A stretch of 64,000 nt of DNA from contig JADZEK010000109.1 of the NCBI GenBank assembly GCA_020850595.1, positions 62,001 to 126,000 of the forward strand. Direction: 5' to 3'. Of the stretch, positions 36,358 through 44,985 are shown piece after piece. A program made the translations under genes and the position numbers. The notes under the pieces were generated by a model. The model saw only the letters and a list, made by a program, of their open reading frames with translations, made no database searches and was not told the origin of the DNA. Source of the stretch: Anaerolineales bacterium (GTDB taxonomy: Bacteria; Chloroflexota; Anaerolineae; Anaerolineales; UBA6663). Within the stretch, counting starts at the first letter, position 1, and every line of letters begins with the position of its first letter.

Positions 36358-37788
36358 ATGACCACTGCTCCGCACCCTTCCTGGCTGTTGGGCCTGGCCT
36401 CCGCCGTTGTGCCGGGGCTGGGCCAGTTCCTCTCGGGCCGCCGCGGCCGGGGCCTGGCGCTCTTGGGCCTCCTGCTGGTCATGGTCGGCCTGGTCGTCTG
36501 GGCCGTTACGCCGCAGTTGCCCGCCCTCTCCGTCATCCCACTCAAGGGCGACCCGCGCTACTGGCTGTGGCTGCTCGCGGCCGCCGTGGTCTGGCTGTGG
36601 AACATCTGGGACGCCGCCGCGCCCGCCGCCCAGCGCTACACCTGGGTGCCCGCCCTCACCGCCTGCGCCATGTTCCTTGCCATCGGCTGGCAGGCGACCC
36701 AAATTGACCTCACGCAGCTTACTCAGCACAGCGACCGGATGCTCCTCATCCTCCGGCCGATGCTGCGCCCCGACTTTATCCAGGCGCACACCGAAAAGCT
36801 GGAAGGCTGGGTGAATATCGAGGTGCCCTGTGGGCCTACTCCTCCCGCGGGCCAAGACGCGCAAGGCAGCCTGGCGCTGCAGTTGTCGGTGGGCTGCGCC
36901 AGCGTCGGCGATACCGTCACCGTCACCGGGTCTGGGTTCTGGCCCGCCACCCGCGCCAACCTTGTCTGGCAAAGCCCCATCGGCGATTTCTTCCCGCTGC
37001 GCACCGCCCAGGCGCCCGAAGGCGAGTCCATCATGGCCGACGCCGCGGGCAGCTTCACCACCGAGTTCACCGTGCCCAACGCCATCCCGCCGGGCATTGA
37101 TCCTAACTTCCCCCAGGGCCAGCGCCTCTACATTCGGCAGGAGCGCGCTCTGGGCGGCTGGGAGCTGTCCACCAACGGCCGTTTCGTGCTCCTCGGCATT
37201 TACCAGACCATCACGCTGGCCCTCATGGCCACCACCTTCGGCGCGCTGTTGGCCATCCCTGTCAGCTTCCTCGCCGCCCGCAACCTGATGAGCGCCAACC
37301 CGCTGACCCTGGCCGTTTACGTCCTCGTGCGCACCCTGCTCAACATCGTGCGCTCCATCGAGTCGCTCATCATCGCTATCATTTTCGTCGTCATCGTCGG
37401 CCTGGGGCCGTTTGCGGGCATGTTGGCCCTCACCGTGCACACCATTGCCGCCCTGGCCAAGCTCTACTCGGAGGTCATCGAAGGCATTGACCCCGGCCCC
37501 ATCGAGGCCATGCAGGCCACCGGCGCCACCTGGCTCCAGGTCGTGCGCTACGGCGTCGTGCCGCAGATCGTCCCGCCCTTCACGGCCTTCACCATCTACC
37601 GCTGGGATATCAACGTGCGCGCCTCCACCATCATTGGCTTCGTGGGCGGCGGCGGCATCGGCTTCTTCCTGGTGCAGTGGATCAACCTGGGCGACTTCCG
37701 CGCCGTCAGCGCCACCTTCCTGGCGATCCTGGTGGTCGTCATGGTCATGGATTTCGTCAGCGCGCGCGTGCGGGCGCGGCTCTACTAA
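36358..37788 (+). CDS. phnE: PhnE-like ABC permease with N-terminal helices and extracytoplasmic beta domain
   Basis: A 476-residue permease, far longer than the usual PhnE of about 260-280. Residues 1-115 contain three or four hydrophobic helices starting with LASAVVPGLGQFLSGRRGRG, which resembles TM2-type domains. Residues about 150-270 form a non-membrane beta-rich segment with DTVTVTGSGFWPAT and an ending near VPNAIPPGIDPN, probably an Ig-like domain outside the cytoplasm. The true permease (about 280-476) carries the coupling motif around ATGATWLQVVRYGVVPQ and GFVGGGGIG. It starts 21 bases after phnC and six bases before the second permease. Confidence 0.88.
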   Translation: MTTAPHPSWLLGLASAVVPGLGQFLSGRRGRGLALLGLLLVMVGLVVWAVTPQLPALSVIPLKGDPRYWLWLLAAAVVWLWNIWDAAAPAAQRYTWVPALTACAMFLAIGWQATQIDLTQLTQHSDRMLLILRPMLRPDFIQAHTEKLEGWVNIEVPCGPTPPAGQDAQGSLALQLSVGCASVGDTVTVTGSGFWPATRANLVWQSPIGDFFPLRTAQAPEGESIMADAAGSFTTEFTVPNAIPPGIDPNFPQGQRLYIRQERALGGWELSTNGRFVLLGIYQTITLALMATTFGALLAIPVSFLAARNLMSANPLTLAVYVLVRTLLNIVRSIESLIIAIIFVVIVGLGPFAGMLALTVHTIAALAKLYSEVIEGIDPGPIEAMQATGATWLQVVRYGVVPQIVPPFTAFTIYRWDINVRASTIIGFVGGGGIGFFLVQWINLGDFRAVSATFLAILVVVMVMDFVSARVRARLY

Positions 37789-37794
37789 ACGCCC

Positions 37795-38961
37795 ATGACC
37801 GCCCAACCCGACCCCCGCCCGCGCGACCCCGCCCTGCTGCGCCGCTGGCTGCGCAACAGCCTGCTCCTGCTAGCCCTCGTCGCCGCCTACGTCATCGGCT
37901 GGCGCGGCGCCGAAGTTGACTTCGGTCGGCTGTTCACCTCCTTCCCCAAGGGCTGGCCGCTGCTCCGCGCCTTCCTAACGCCCGACCTCGCCGCGCGCCA
38001 AATCCAGCCCGTCACGCTGCAACTCGTCCTGCCCGTGCCGTGCGGCTCGGCTGAGCCGGAGGCCCCCGCCGCCAGCGGCCCGCGCCTGGTGTCGGCCGTG
38101 CCCTGCGCCGAGCTGCGCGAGAAGTTCACTGTCGAAGGCTTCGACCTCCCGCCCAACACCGAATTGCAGTTGCGCTGGCGGCTGCCCAGCGGCCAATACT
38201 ATCCCGGCTCCTTCATCTCCACCGACGCCGACGGCTACTTCTCCGCCGAGTTTGAGGCCCGGCCCATCGTCGCTACCAAGGACGGCGTGCCCAGCAAACT
38301 GGAGGTCGAACTGCAGGTGCCGGTCGGCGGCCTCCAACCCAGCGTCACCGTCTTTGAAGTGCTCGACGCCATGATCGTCACGCTCTTCATGGCGCTGCTG
38401 GCCACACTGTTCGCCGTCGTCGTGGCCGCCCCGCTCAGCTTCCTGGCCGCCCGCAACGTCATGAGCCGCCGCCCGCTGCCCACGGCCGTCTACTACGTCA
38501 CCCGCACCCTGTTCAGCGTCTTCCGCTCCTACGAGCCGATCATCATGGCCACCCTCTTCGCCTTCTGGGTAGGCTTTGGGCCTTTCGCCGGAGCCATGGC
38601 GCTCACGCTGGTCACCATCGCCTCGCTCGGCAAGCTCTACTCCGAGGCCGTCGAGAACATTGACCCCGGCCCGGTCGAGGCCCTCACCGCCACCGGCGCC
38701 AACGGCCTGCAAGTCGTGCTGTTCGGCATCGTCCCGCAGATCATCCCCGACTTCCTCTCGTACACCATCTACCACTGGGACATCAACGTCCGCATCAGCA
38801 CCATCATCGGCTACGTCGGCGGCGGTGGCATCGGCTACTACCTCTCGCAGATGATCAACACCTCCCAGAACAACAAGGCCGGCACCGCCCTGTGGGCCAT
38901 CATCGCCGTCGTCTGGTCCATGGACTTCCTCAGCGCCGAAGTCCGCAAACGCTACACCTAG
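37795..38961 (+). CDS. phnE: PhnE-like ABC permease with extracytoplasmic beta domain
   Basis: A 388-residue permease partner of the preceding PhnE. After one N-terminal helix (LLLLALVAAYVIGW, about 22-36) comes a 140-residue non-membrane region with FTVEGFDLPPNTELQLRW and FISTDADGYFSAEFEA, which looks like the same beta-sandwich as in the first permease. A PhnE core follows from about residue 190, with the EAA-type loop ATGANGLQVVLFGIVPQ and GYVGGGGIGYYL. The two permeases probably form a heterodimer with matching external domains. It is the last gene of the phn-type operon. Confidence 0.88.
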   Translation: MTAQPDPRPRDPALLRRWLRNSLLLLALVAAYVIGWRGAEVDFGRLFTSFPKGWPLLRAFLTPDLAARQIQPVTLQLVLPVPCGSAEPEAPAASGPRLVSAVPCAELREKFTVEGFDLPPNTELQLRWRLPSGQYYPGSFISTDADGYFSAEFEARPIVATKDGVPSKLEVELQVPVGGLQPSVTVFEVLDAMIVTLFMALLATLFAVVVAAPLSFLAARNVMSRRPLPTAVYYVTRTLFSVFRSYEPIIMATLFAFWVGFGPFAGAMALTLVTIASLGKLYSEAVENIDPGPVEALTATGANGLQVVLFGIVPQIIPDFLSYTIYHWDINVRISTIIGYVGGGGIGYYLSQMINTSQNNKAGTALWAIIAVVWSMDFLSAEVRKRYT

Positions 38962-39128
38962 CAACGGCCGCTCGCCCCGGCCCTCGGAGGCCCTCCGCGA
39001 GTACGCCCGCCGCCCGCCGCGCACCTCGGCTGCCTCCCGCTTCCATCCCTCTTTCGGGCGCATTCGTCGCCCCATTCATGTTCATTCGTGGCAAAAATCC
39101 CCTCCGCCCTCCTGCACCTTCCGCCGTG

Positions 39129-39134
39129 TATAAT
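39129..39134 (+). promoter_or_regulatory. Consensus -10 box TATAAT upstream of the diol dehydratase gene
   Basis: A perfect TATAAT ends 38 bases before the ATG at 39173. No good -35 is seen at standard spacing. Upstream, between 39061 and 39089, CATTCRT occurs three times at roughly helical intervals, which could serve as activator sites compensating for the missing -35. Confidence 0.5.
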
Positions 39135-39172
39135 CGCCCCCACTCACTCGCCCTTCGGCCCTAAATCGCCCC

Positions 39173-41407
39173 ATGCCCACGTCTCACCGCTTTCAGAGCC
39201 TCGCCCAGCGCGAGATCAACCGCGAAACCTTCGTCGAGCCTTGGCCCGAAGCCGGCCTGATTGTCGCCGACGGCCCCAACGACCCGCCTCCCAGCCTGCG
39301 CCTCGCCAACGGCCAGGTCGTCGAGCTTGATGGCCGCGCCCGCGCCGATTTTGACGCCCTCGACCTCTTCATCGCCGCGCACGGCCTAGACCTGACCAGC
39401 GCTGAGCAAGCCATGGCGCTCCCCTCGCTCGCCTTCGCCCGCAAGCTGGTGGACCTCGACACCCCTCGCGCCGAAATCCTGCGGCTGGCCGCCGGTTGCA
39501 CCCCTGCCAAGCTGGTGGACATCGTGCGCCAGATGAGCGTGCTCGAGATGATGATGGCCCTGGCCAAGATGCGCGCCCGCCGCATGCCGGCCAACCAGGC
39601 CCATGTCACCAACAAACGCGAGCATCCGGCGCTTTTGGCTGCCGACGCCGCCGAGGCCGCCCTGCGCGGCTTCGCCGAAATCGAAACCACCGTCGGCGTC
39701 GCCCGCTACGCGCCCTTCAACGCCCTCGCCATCCTGGTCGGCAGCCAAACCGGGCGGGGTGGGGTGCTCACGCAGTGCTCGGTCGAAGAGTCGCTTGGCC
39801 TCCAACTCGCCATGCTTGGCCTCACCACCTACGCCGAAACCCTTTCGGTCTACGGCACCGAGGGCGCCTTCGTGGACGGCGACGACACGCCCTGGTCCAA
39901 GGCCTTCCTCGGCGCGGCCTACGCCTCGCGCGGCGTCAAGGTGCGCTTCACCTCCGGCACCGGCTCCGAAGCTCTCATGGGCCACGCCGAGGGCTGCTCC
40001 ATGCTCTACCTGGAGGCACGTTGTCTGGCCGTCACCCGCGGCGCGGGCAGTCAGGGCGTGCAGAACGGCTCCATCTCTTGCATTGCGCTGCCCGAGTCGC
40101 TCCCCGGCGGCGTGCGCGCCGTGCTGGCCGAGAACCTGCTCGCCGCCATGCTGGGGCTGGAGGTCGCCTCCGGCAACGACGCGCTGGCCTCCCACTCCGC
40201 CATCCGCAAGACCGCCAAGCTCATGCTCCAGTTCATCCCCGGCACCGACTTCATCTTCTCCGGCTACAGCGCCGTGCCCAAGCGCGACAACCTGTTTGGC
40301 GGCGGCAACTTCGACGCCGACGACTTCGACGACTACTCCGTCCTCCAGCGCGACATGCAGATCGACGGCGGCACGCGGCCCATCACCGAGGCCCAGGCGC
40401 TCGCCATCCGCGAGCAGGCCGCCCGCGCCATCCAGGCCATCTACGCTGAGCTGGGCTTCCCGCCCATCACCGACGCGGAAATCGCCGCCGCCGTCACCGC
40501 CCACGGCAGCGAAGACATGCCCGCCCGCGATGTCGTCTCCGATCTGGCCGCCGCCAACCGCTTCCTGCGCGGCCAGCAGACCATCCTGGCCGTCGTCGGC
40601 GCGCTCCAGCGCCGTGGCTTCACCGAGGTGGCCGCCAACCTGCTGGAGATGGGCCGCCAGCGCGTCGCCGGTGATTACCTCCAGCCCGCCGCCATCTTCG
40701 ACGCGGGCTTCCGCGTCCGTTCGGCCATCAACGACCCCAACGACTACACCGGCCCCGGCACCGGCTACCGCCTTGGCGGTCAGCGCTGGGAGTCCGTCCA
40801 GGCCCTGCCGCAGGTTAAGTCGCCGCGTGATTTCATTGCCGATCAGGTCGGCGCGCCGCTCGCCACCTTGGCCGAGGTCGGCCCGGCCGCCGTTGGCAGC
40901 GCGCCCGAAGTCGTGGTGGCCGTTGGCCCGGCCTTCGGCGTCGAGCTTACCCGCACCATCAACGGTCTCAACCACGAAGACGTGCTGGCCGCCCTCCTCA
41001 CCGGCATCGCCGGCGAGGGCCTTATCGGCCGCGTCATCAAGGTCTACCAAAGTTCCGACTGCGCCGCCATCGGCCAGATCGGCGCCTGGCTCAGCGGCTC
41101 AGGCATCGCAGTCGGCCTCCAGTCTCGCGGCACTACCATCATCCACCAGAAGGGCCTGCCGCGTCTCAACAACCTGGAACTGTTCCCTCAGTCGCCTAGC
41201 CTCACCCTGGAAACCTACCAGGCCATTGGCCGCAATGCCGCGCGCTACGCCCTCGGCCGCGTCACCACGCCGGTGCCCGTCCAGGTGGATAACTGGGCGC
41301 GCCTTAAGTTGATCGTCAAGACCACGCTGCTCCACCGCCGCGAAACCGAAATGGTGCGGCCTCTGCCGCCGATGGAGCTGCGCTTTGATTGGGAGCCTGA
41401 CCTATGA
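39173..41407 (+). CDS. B12-dependent propanediol/glycerol dehydratase, fused large and medium subunits
   Basis: A 744-residue fusion. Residues 1 to about 555 match the PduC/DhaB large subunit, including the QAH pair of the substrate pocket, ETTVGVARYAPFNALAILVGSQ, YGTEGAFVDGDDTPWSK and FSGYSAVP. Residues from about 570 to the end match the medium subunit (VVVAVGPAFGVELTRTINGL). With adenosylcobalamin the enzyme converts 1,2-diols or glycerol to aldehydes by radical chemistry. No microcompartment targeting peptide or shell genes are present, suggesting a free cytoplasmic enzyme. No reactivating factor gene is visible nearby, although glycerol-inactivated forms normally need one. It overlaps the small-subunit gene by four bases. 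Confidence 0.93.
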   Translation: MPTSHRFQSLAQREINRETFVEPWPEAGLIVADGPNDPPPSLRLANGQVVELDGRARADFDALDLFIAAHGLDLTSAEQAMALPSLAFARKLVDLDTPRAEILRLAAGCTPAKLVDIVRQMSVLEMMMALAKMRARRMPANQAHVTNKREHPALLAADAAEAALRGFAEIETTVGVARYAPFNALAILVGSQTGRGGVLTQCSVEESLGLQLAMLGLTTYAETLSVYGTEGAFVDGDDTPWSKAFLGAAYASRGVKVRFTSGTGSEALMGHAEGCSMLYLEARCLAVTRGAGSQGVQNGSISCIALPESLPGGVRAVLAENLLAAMLGLEVASGNDALASHSAIRKTAKLMLQFIPGTDFIFSGYSAVPKRDNLFGGGNFDADDFDDYSVLQRDMQIDGGTRPITEAQALAIREQAARAIQAIYAELGFPPITDAEIAAAVTAHGSEDMPARDVVSDLAAANRFLRGQQTILAVVGALQRRGFTEVAANLLEMGRQRVAGDYLQPAAIFDAGFRVRSAINDPNDYTGPGTGYRLGGQRWESVQALPQVKSPRDFIADQVGAPLATLAEVGPAAVGSAPEVVVAVGPAFGVELTRTINGLNHEDVLAALLTGIAGEGLIGRVIKVYQSSDCAAIGQIGAWLSGSGIAVGLQSRGTTIIHQKGLPRLNNLELFPQSPSLTLETYQAIGRNAARYALGRVTTPVPVQVDNWARLKLIVKTTLLHRRETEMVRPLPPMELRFDWEPDL

Positions 41408-41823
41408 GCGCCGTTGACCCGCGCTACCCGCTTTTCGATCACGTCCACGACCAACTGCGCCCTGCCAGCGGCCGCCCCCTCGCCGCCATCACCGCCGAGG
41501 CCGCCGCCTGCGGCGAGTTGACCATGGCCGACTTGCAGATCAGCGCCGATACCCTGCGCGCTCAGGCCCAGGTGGCCCGTGCCGGCGGCTATCCCCTCCT
41601 GGCTGAGAACCTCACCCGCGCCGCCGAGCTGACCGCCGTGCCCAACGCCGAGGTCCTCAAGATGTACAGTCAGCTGCGCCCCGGCCGCTCCACCGCCGCC
41701 GACCTGGAAACCCTGGCCGCCGGCCTCGAGGCCGACTACCACGCCCCCGCCTGCGCCCGCCTGGTGCGTGAGGCCGCCGAAGCCTACCGCCTGCGCGGCC
41801 TGCTGCGCCCCGGCAGCACCTGA
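41404..41823 (+). CDS. Diol dehydratase small subunit
   Basis: A 139-residue small subunit completing the diol dehydratase. Conserved elements are YPLFDHVHDQLRPASGRPL near the N terminus, LTMADLQISADTLRAQAQVA, and RAAELTAVPNAEVLKMYSQLRPGR, all typical of PduE/DhaB3. It lacks the extended N-terminal targeting helix of microcompartment versions. It is translationally coupled (ATGA) to the fused large/medium gene and is followed after seven bases by an FkbM-like methyltransferase gene. Confidence 0.93.
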   Translation: MSAVDPRYPLFDHVHDQLRPASGRPLAAITAEAAACGELTMADLQISADTLRAQAQVARAGGYPLLAENLTRAAELTAVPNAEVLKMYSQLRPGRSTAADLETLAAGLEADYHAPACARLVREAAEAYRLRGLLRPGST

Positions 41824-41830
41824 GGGCGCC

Positions 41831-42595
41831 ATGTCTCCCCCCAGCCTGGTGACCCAACTCCGCGGCCACCTGTCGCGGGCTTGCTACCCCGTCCTGGGGC
41901 GCCTGGTTGGCCTGGCCCTGCGGCACCGGCTGCGCGTTGGCGACTGCGTGGTGGACACCAACTCGCCCCATATTGACCCCGTGACTGTGTCGCGCATGTT
42001 CCTGCGCCGCTACGAAGTGCCCGAACTGCGCTTCGCCCGTGAGCGCCTGCCCCGCGACCTCGATATTGTGGAGTTGGGGGCCAGCATCGGCGTCATCACC
42101 GCTCACGCCGCCCGGCGCCTACTGCCCGGTCGTCGCCTGGTAGCGGTTGAAGCCAACCCGCGCCTTCTACCGCTGCTGCGAGCCACCCTTGCCACCAACG
42201 CCCCCAGCTGCGACCTCACCATCTTGAACCTGGCCGTAGACTACAGCGGCGCCCCCACCGTCCACCTAGACATCTCGCCCGTTCACACGAACTCTCGCCT
42301 CGGTCCCGCCGGCGTCGCCGTCGCGGCCACCACCCTGAGCGGCCTCCTGGCCCGCTGTGGCCTCCACCAGATCGCCCTGATCGCCGACATTGAGGGCGCC
42401 GAGCTGGGCCTGATCCTCCATGACGCCGCGGCCCTGCAGAGCGTGCAGTTCCTCCTGATCGAGTGCCACACTGTCGAGAACGCCGGCGACCTGTGGACCC
42501 CTGCGCGTATGCAAGCCGCCCTGGTCCGCGACCATGGCTTTGCCCTCCAGGCCGCCCACAGCCCCGTCTACGTCTTCACTCGCCCCGCCGCCTAG
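41831..42595 (+). CDS. FkbM-family SAM-dependent methyltransferase
   Basis: A 254-residue methyltransferase. The SAM-binding motif I is VELGASIGV (about 78-86), followed by VAVEANPRLLPLLRATLATN, and the C-terminal part has LIADIEGAELGLIL and LLIECHT, typical of the FkbM family. Family members O-methylate sugars, lipids or natural products. The link to diol dehydratase is unclear; it lies only seven bases after the small-subunit stop, so co-expression is likely. ATG 41831 is chosen because the fold begins there; a longer frame from 41768 would overlap the small-subunit gene. Confidence 0.8.
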   Translation: MSPPSLVTQLRGHLSRACYPVLGRLVGLALRHRLRVGDCVVDTNSPHIDPVTVSRMFLRRYEVPELRFARERLPRDLDIVELGASIGVITAHAARRLLPGRRLVAVEANPRLLPLLRATLATNAPSCDLTILNLAVDYSGAPTVHLDISPVHTNSRLGPAGVAVAATTLSGLLARCGLHQIALIADIEGAELGLILHDAAALQSVQFLLIECHTVENAGDLWTPARMQAALVRDHGFALQAAHSPVYVFTRPAA

Positions 42596-42901
42596 CCCCG
42601 TCTGGCTGGCGCGGCCTGGCCTCCGCCGCTGCCTCGCCTGTTTCGGTACCCAGCCCGCCGCTCTTCCGGCCCGCCGCCCAGCCGCAACCCCGTCCTCCGC
42701 CCGCGCCGGGCCTGGTTGGCGGGCCATCCTGCCGAATGTCACCCATTTGGCCCGCCTTTCATCACTAAGTCTTGCGCGGTCTTCGGCGTATTCTGTTGCG
42801 GATATTTCCGTTGCATTCCCCCTAGGGCCAGGCGCCTCGCCTCAGCCAGGCTGAGCGGCGGCTGGCCGTGCCCGGAACCGCTCCCGGGCCGGAGGCTACC
42901 C
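42596..42901. other. Intergenic region with a terminator-like repeat and a structured leader
   Basis: About 306 bases without a gene. GGCGGGCCA (42718-42726) and TGGCCCGCC (42748-42756) form a 9-bp inverted repeat around a 21-base loop followed by TTTC, a weak terminator for the diol dehydratase unit. Nearer the next gene, CTCAGC-CAG-GCTGAG (42841-42855) is nested within GGCCAG (42826-42831) and CTGGCC (42862-42867), giving a structured leader just before the GGAGG of the corrinoid gene. I do not recognise a B12 box or another known riboswitch. Confidence 0.45.
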
Positions 42902-43537
42902 ATGACCGTCACGCAGGAAATTTACGAGGCCATCGTCGCGGGCGACCAGAACGCCGCCGACCGGCTGGTGGGCGAGGCCCTCGCCGCCGGCCTGCCCGCC
43001 GATACCATTCTGGGCGATGGCCTCGTCGCCGGCATGGCCGAAGTTGGGCGGCGCTTCGAGTGCGGCACCTACTTCGTCGGCGACATGATGGTCAGCGCCC
43101 GCGCCATGAAAGCCGGCCTCGCCCGCTTGCGCCCGGCCCTTACTGTGCAAGACGTCAAGCCCGTTGGCAAGGTCGTCATCGGCACGGTTCAGGGCGATCT
43201 GCACGACATTGGCAAGAACCTGGTCTCGGTCATGCTCGAAGGCGCCGGTTTCCAGGTCACCGACCTCGGCGTGGATGTCCGCCCCGACAAGTTCGTCGCT
43301 GCCGCCCGCGAAAAGGGCGCCGACCTCGTCGCCCTCTCCGCCCTGCTCACCACCACCATGACCAACATGAAGGGCGTCATCACCGCCGTCAAAAAGGCCG
43401 AATTTGAGCGGCCCGTCAGGGTGCTCGTCGGCGGCGCGGCCGTCACGCCGGAGTTCGCCGCGCAGATCGGCGCGGATGGCTATGCCTCCGATGCCGCCTT
43501 GGCCGCTGCCCGCGCCCGCGAGCTTATCGGCGTCTAG
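42902..43537 (+). CDS. Cobalamin-binding corrinoid protein (second copy)
   Basis: A 211-residue methyl-carrier protein paralogous to the one at 10978-11670. It has a helical cap (1-85) and a B12 domain with GDLHDIGKN, where D99, H101 and G104 form the DxHxxG motif. LLTTTMTNMK and VRVLVGGAAVTPEFA follow. GGAGG lies just before the ATG at 42902. The URO-D-family methyltransferase gene 26 bases downstream is its probable partner, an arrangement found in methoxy- or methyl-compound demethylase systems. Reactivation could come from the RACE protein at 8934. Confidence 0.95.
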   Translation: MTVTQEIYEAIVAGDQNAADRLVGEALAAGLPADTILGDGLVAGMAEVGRRFECGTYFVGDMMVSARAMKAGLARLRPALTVQDVKPVGKVVIGTVQGDLHDIGKNLVSVMLEGAGFQVTDLGVDVRPDKFVAAAREKGADLVALSALLTTTMTNMKGVITAVKKAEFERPVRVLVGGAAVTPEFAAQIGADGYASDAALAAARARELIGV

Positions 43538-43563
43538 GCCTCCGCCGCGAAAGGACCTGCCCC

Positions 43564-44745
43564 ATGACCACCCGCACCGTTCAGGCTCCCGTGACCCCGC
43601 GCACCGTCCCCGACCCGCGCCTGAAAGGCATCAAGCCTTTTCGCCCGCGCTGGAAGGGCGCCCTGACCGACCGAGAGCGCTTCAACCGGCAAATGCACTA
43701 CCAGTCGGTAGACCGCTGCTTCAACATGGAGTTTGGCTATTGGGACGAGAACTTCACCCTCTGGCCCATGTTCGCCGAGAACGGCATCACCACCAACGAC
43801 GAAGCCGATATCTTCCTCAACTTCGATCTCATTCCGCGTGTCGAGGGTGAGATCTGGCTGTGCCCCCTGTTTGAAGAACGCGTCATTGAAACCCGCGAAA
43901 CGACCGAGATTCGCATCAACTCCGACGGCTTGCTCGCCGAAGTACCGCTCGACGACCACGACACCATCCCGCACTACCTCGGCTCGTCCATCACCAACCC
44001 CCGTGAGTGGGCCAACGTCAAGGCCGAGCGCTTCGCCCTCGACCACCCGGTCCGCACCGTCAACGTTGAACCGCTCAAGCTCGAACACCCCGCCGACCGC
44101 GCTTACCCGTTGGGCGTGTGGTGCGGCTCCATGATCGGCAAGATACGCGACCTGCTGACCTTTGAAGGCCTGTCCTACGCCATCTACGACTACCCCGACA
44201 TGGTCGAAGACATGATCGAGACCTCCTGCCAACTCGTGGAGAAGTTCCTCGACCAGGTGCTCCCCCACTTCCAGTTCGACTACGCCGCGGGCTGGGAAGA
44301 CATCTGCTACAAGGGCGGCCCGCTCGTCTCGGTCAAATTCTTCAACAACGTCGTCGTGCCGCGTTACAAACGCATCCATCAGAAGCTCGCCGCCCACGGC
44401 ATTGACATCTGGTGGATTGACTGCGACGGCGACGTGCGCCCCATCCTGCCCGGCTTCCTCGAAGGCGGCGTCAACTGCCTGTTCCCCTTCGAGGTGAACG
44501 GCTGCGCGCACCCCGCCGAGCTGTTCCGCGACTATGGTCAGGAGCTGCGCATTATGGGCGGTGTTGACAAGATGGCCCTCGGCGCCGGCCGCGACGCCAT
44601 CCGCGCCTACATGGATACCCTGGTGCCGCTCGTCGAGCGCGGCGGCTTCATCCCCTTCTGCGACCACCGCTGCCCGCCCAACGTCAAACAAGACGACTAC
44701 CTCTACTACCTTGACCTCAAGGAGCAAATGTTCGGCCTCAAGTAG
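43564..44745 (+). CDS. Uroporphyrinogen decarboxylase (URO-D) family methyltransferase
   Basis: A 393-residue TIM-barrel protein of the URO-D/MtaA superfamily. It lies directly after a corrinoid protein gene, which points to methyl transfer to or from cobalamin rather than heme synthesis. Landmarks include RFNRQMHYQSVDRCFNMEFG near the N terminus, HFQFDYAAGWEDICYKGGPL, and the C-terminal IPFCDHRCPPNV, whose His and Cys residues could bind the zinc used by MtaA-type enzymes. It lacks the strongly basic start of HemE. It ends the two-gene unit and is followed by a long hairpin. The methyl donor is unknown. Confidence 0.85.
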   Translation: MTTRTVQAPVTPRTVPDPRLKGIKPFRPRWKGALTDRERFNRQMHYQSVDRCFNMEFGYWDENFTLWPMFAENGITTNDEADIFLNFDLIPRVEGEIWLCPLFEERVIETRETTEIRINSDGLLAEVPLDDHDTIPHYLGSSITNPREWANVKAERFALDHPVRTVNVEPLKLEHPADRAYPLGVWCGSMIGKIRDLLTFEGLSYAIYDYPDMVEDMIETSCQLVEKFLDQVLPHFQFDYAAGWEDICYKGGPLVSVKFFNNVVVPRYKRIHQKLAAHGIDIWWIDCDGDVRPILPGFLEGGVNCLFPFEVNGCAHPAELFRDYGQELRIMGGVDKMALGAGRDAIRAYMDTLVPLVERGGFIPFCDHRCPPNVKQDDYLYYLDLKEQMFGLK

Positions 44746-44791
44746 CCGCCGAGCCTTGCGCCGGTCGCGTCACCGGCTTCCCTGTCGCACC

Positions 44792-44831
44792 GCCGGGGCC
44801 GGGTCAGTGTCTGCGCTGACCCAGCCCCGGC
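44792..44831 (+). terminator. GC-rich terminator-like hairpin after the URO-D gene
   Basis: An interrupted stem of 8 + 7 bp (GCCGGGGC, one mismatch, GGGTCAG, eight-base loop, CTGACCC, mismatch, GCCCCGGC) lies 46 bases after the stop codon, followed by CGCGTTTGTCC. Its stability is high but the T tract is poor. Confidence 0.6.
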
Positions 44832-44985
44832 CGCGTTTGTCCCCCATCGGCGCACCGTTTGCCCACCTCTAAGAAACCGCGCCTCCGGTCCGTTTCTCCC
44901 CCTTGCGCGCCAGGCGAATAATCGTCACACTACGCTCACACGCCGCTGCCCGGCGCCCGCCCTCGCTCGCTTGCCGGAGGTCACC

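Noticed and set aside
36184-37806. A 540-codon minus-strand frame opposite the first PhnE gene
   Set aside because: Low-complexity His/Asp/Gly/Ala/Arg-rich translation without fold-like pattern; the plus-strand permease is clearly real.
39386-41050. A 554-codon minus-strand frame opposite the diol dehydratase gene
   Set aside because: The dehydratase on the plus strand aligns along its whole length with known enzymes; the antisense translation has no recognisable motif.
39173-41823. Bacterial microcompartment (Pdu-type) locus
   Set aside because: No shell-protein genes are present and the dehydratase subunits lack encapsulation peptides.
42596-42901. Cobalamin riboswitch upstream of the second corrinoid gene
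   Set aside because: The region is structured, but I could not find a B12-box-like sequence; position and gene function alone are not enough.
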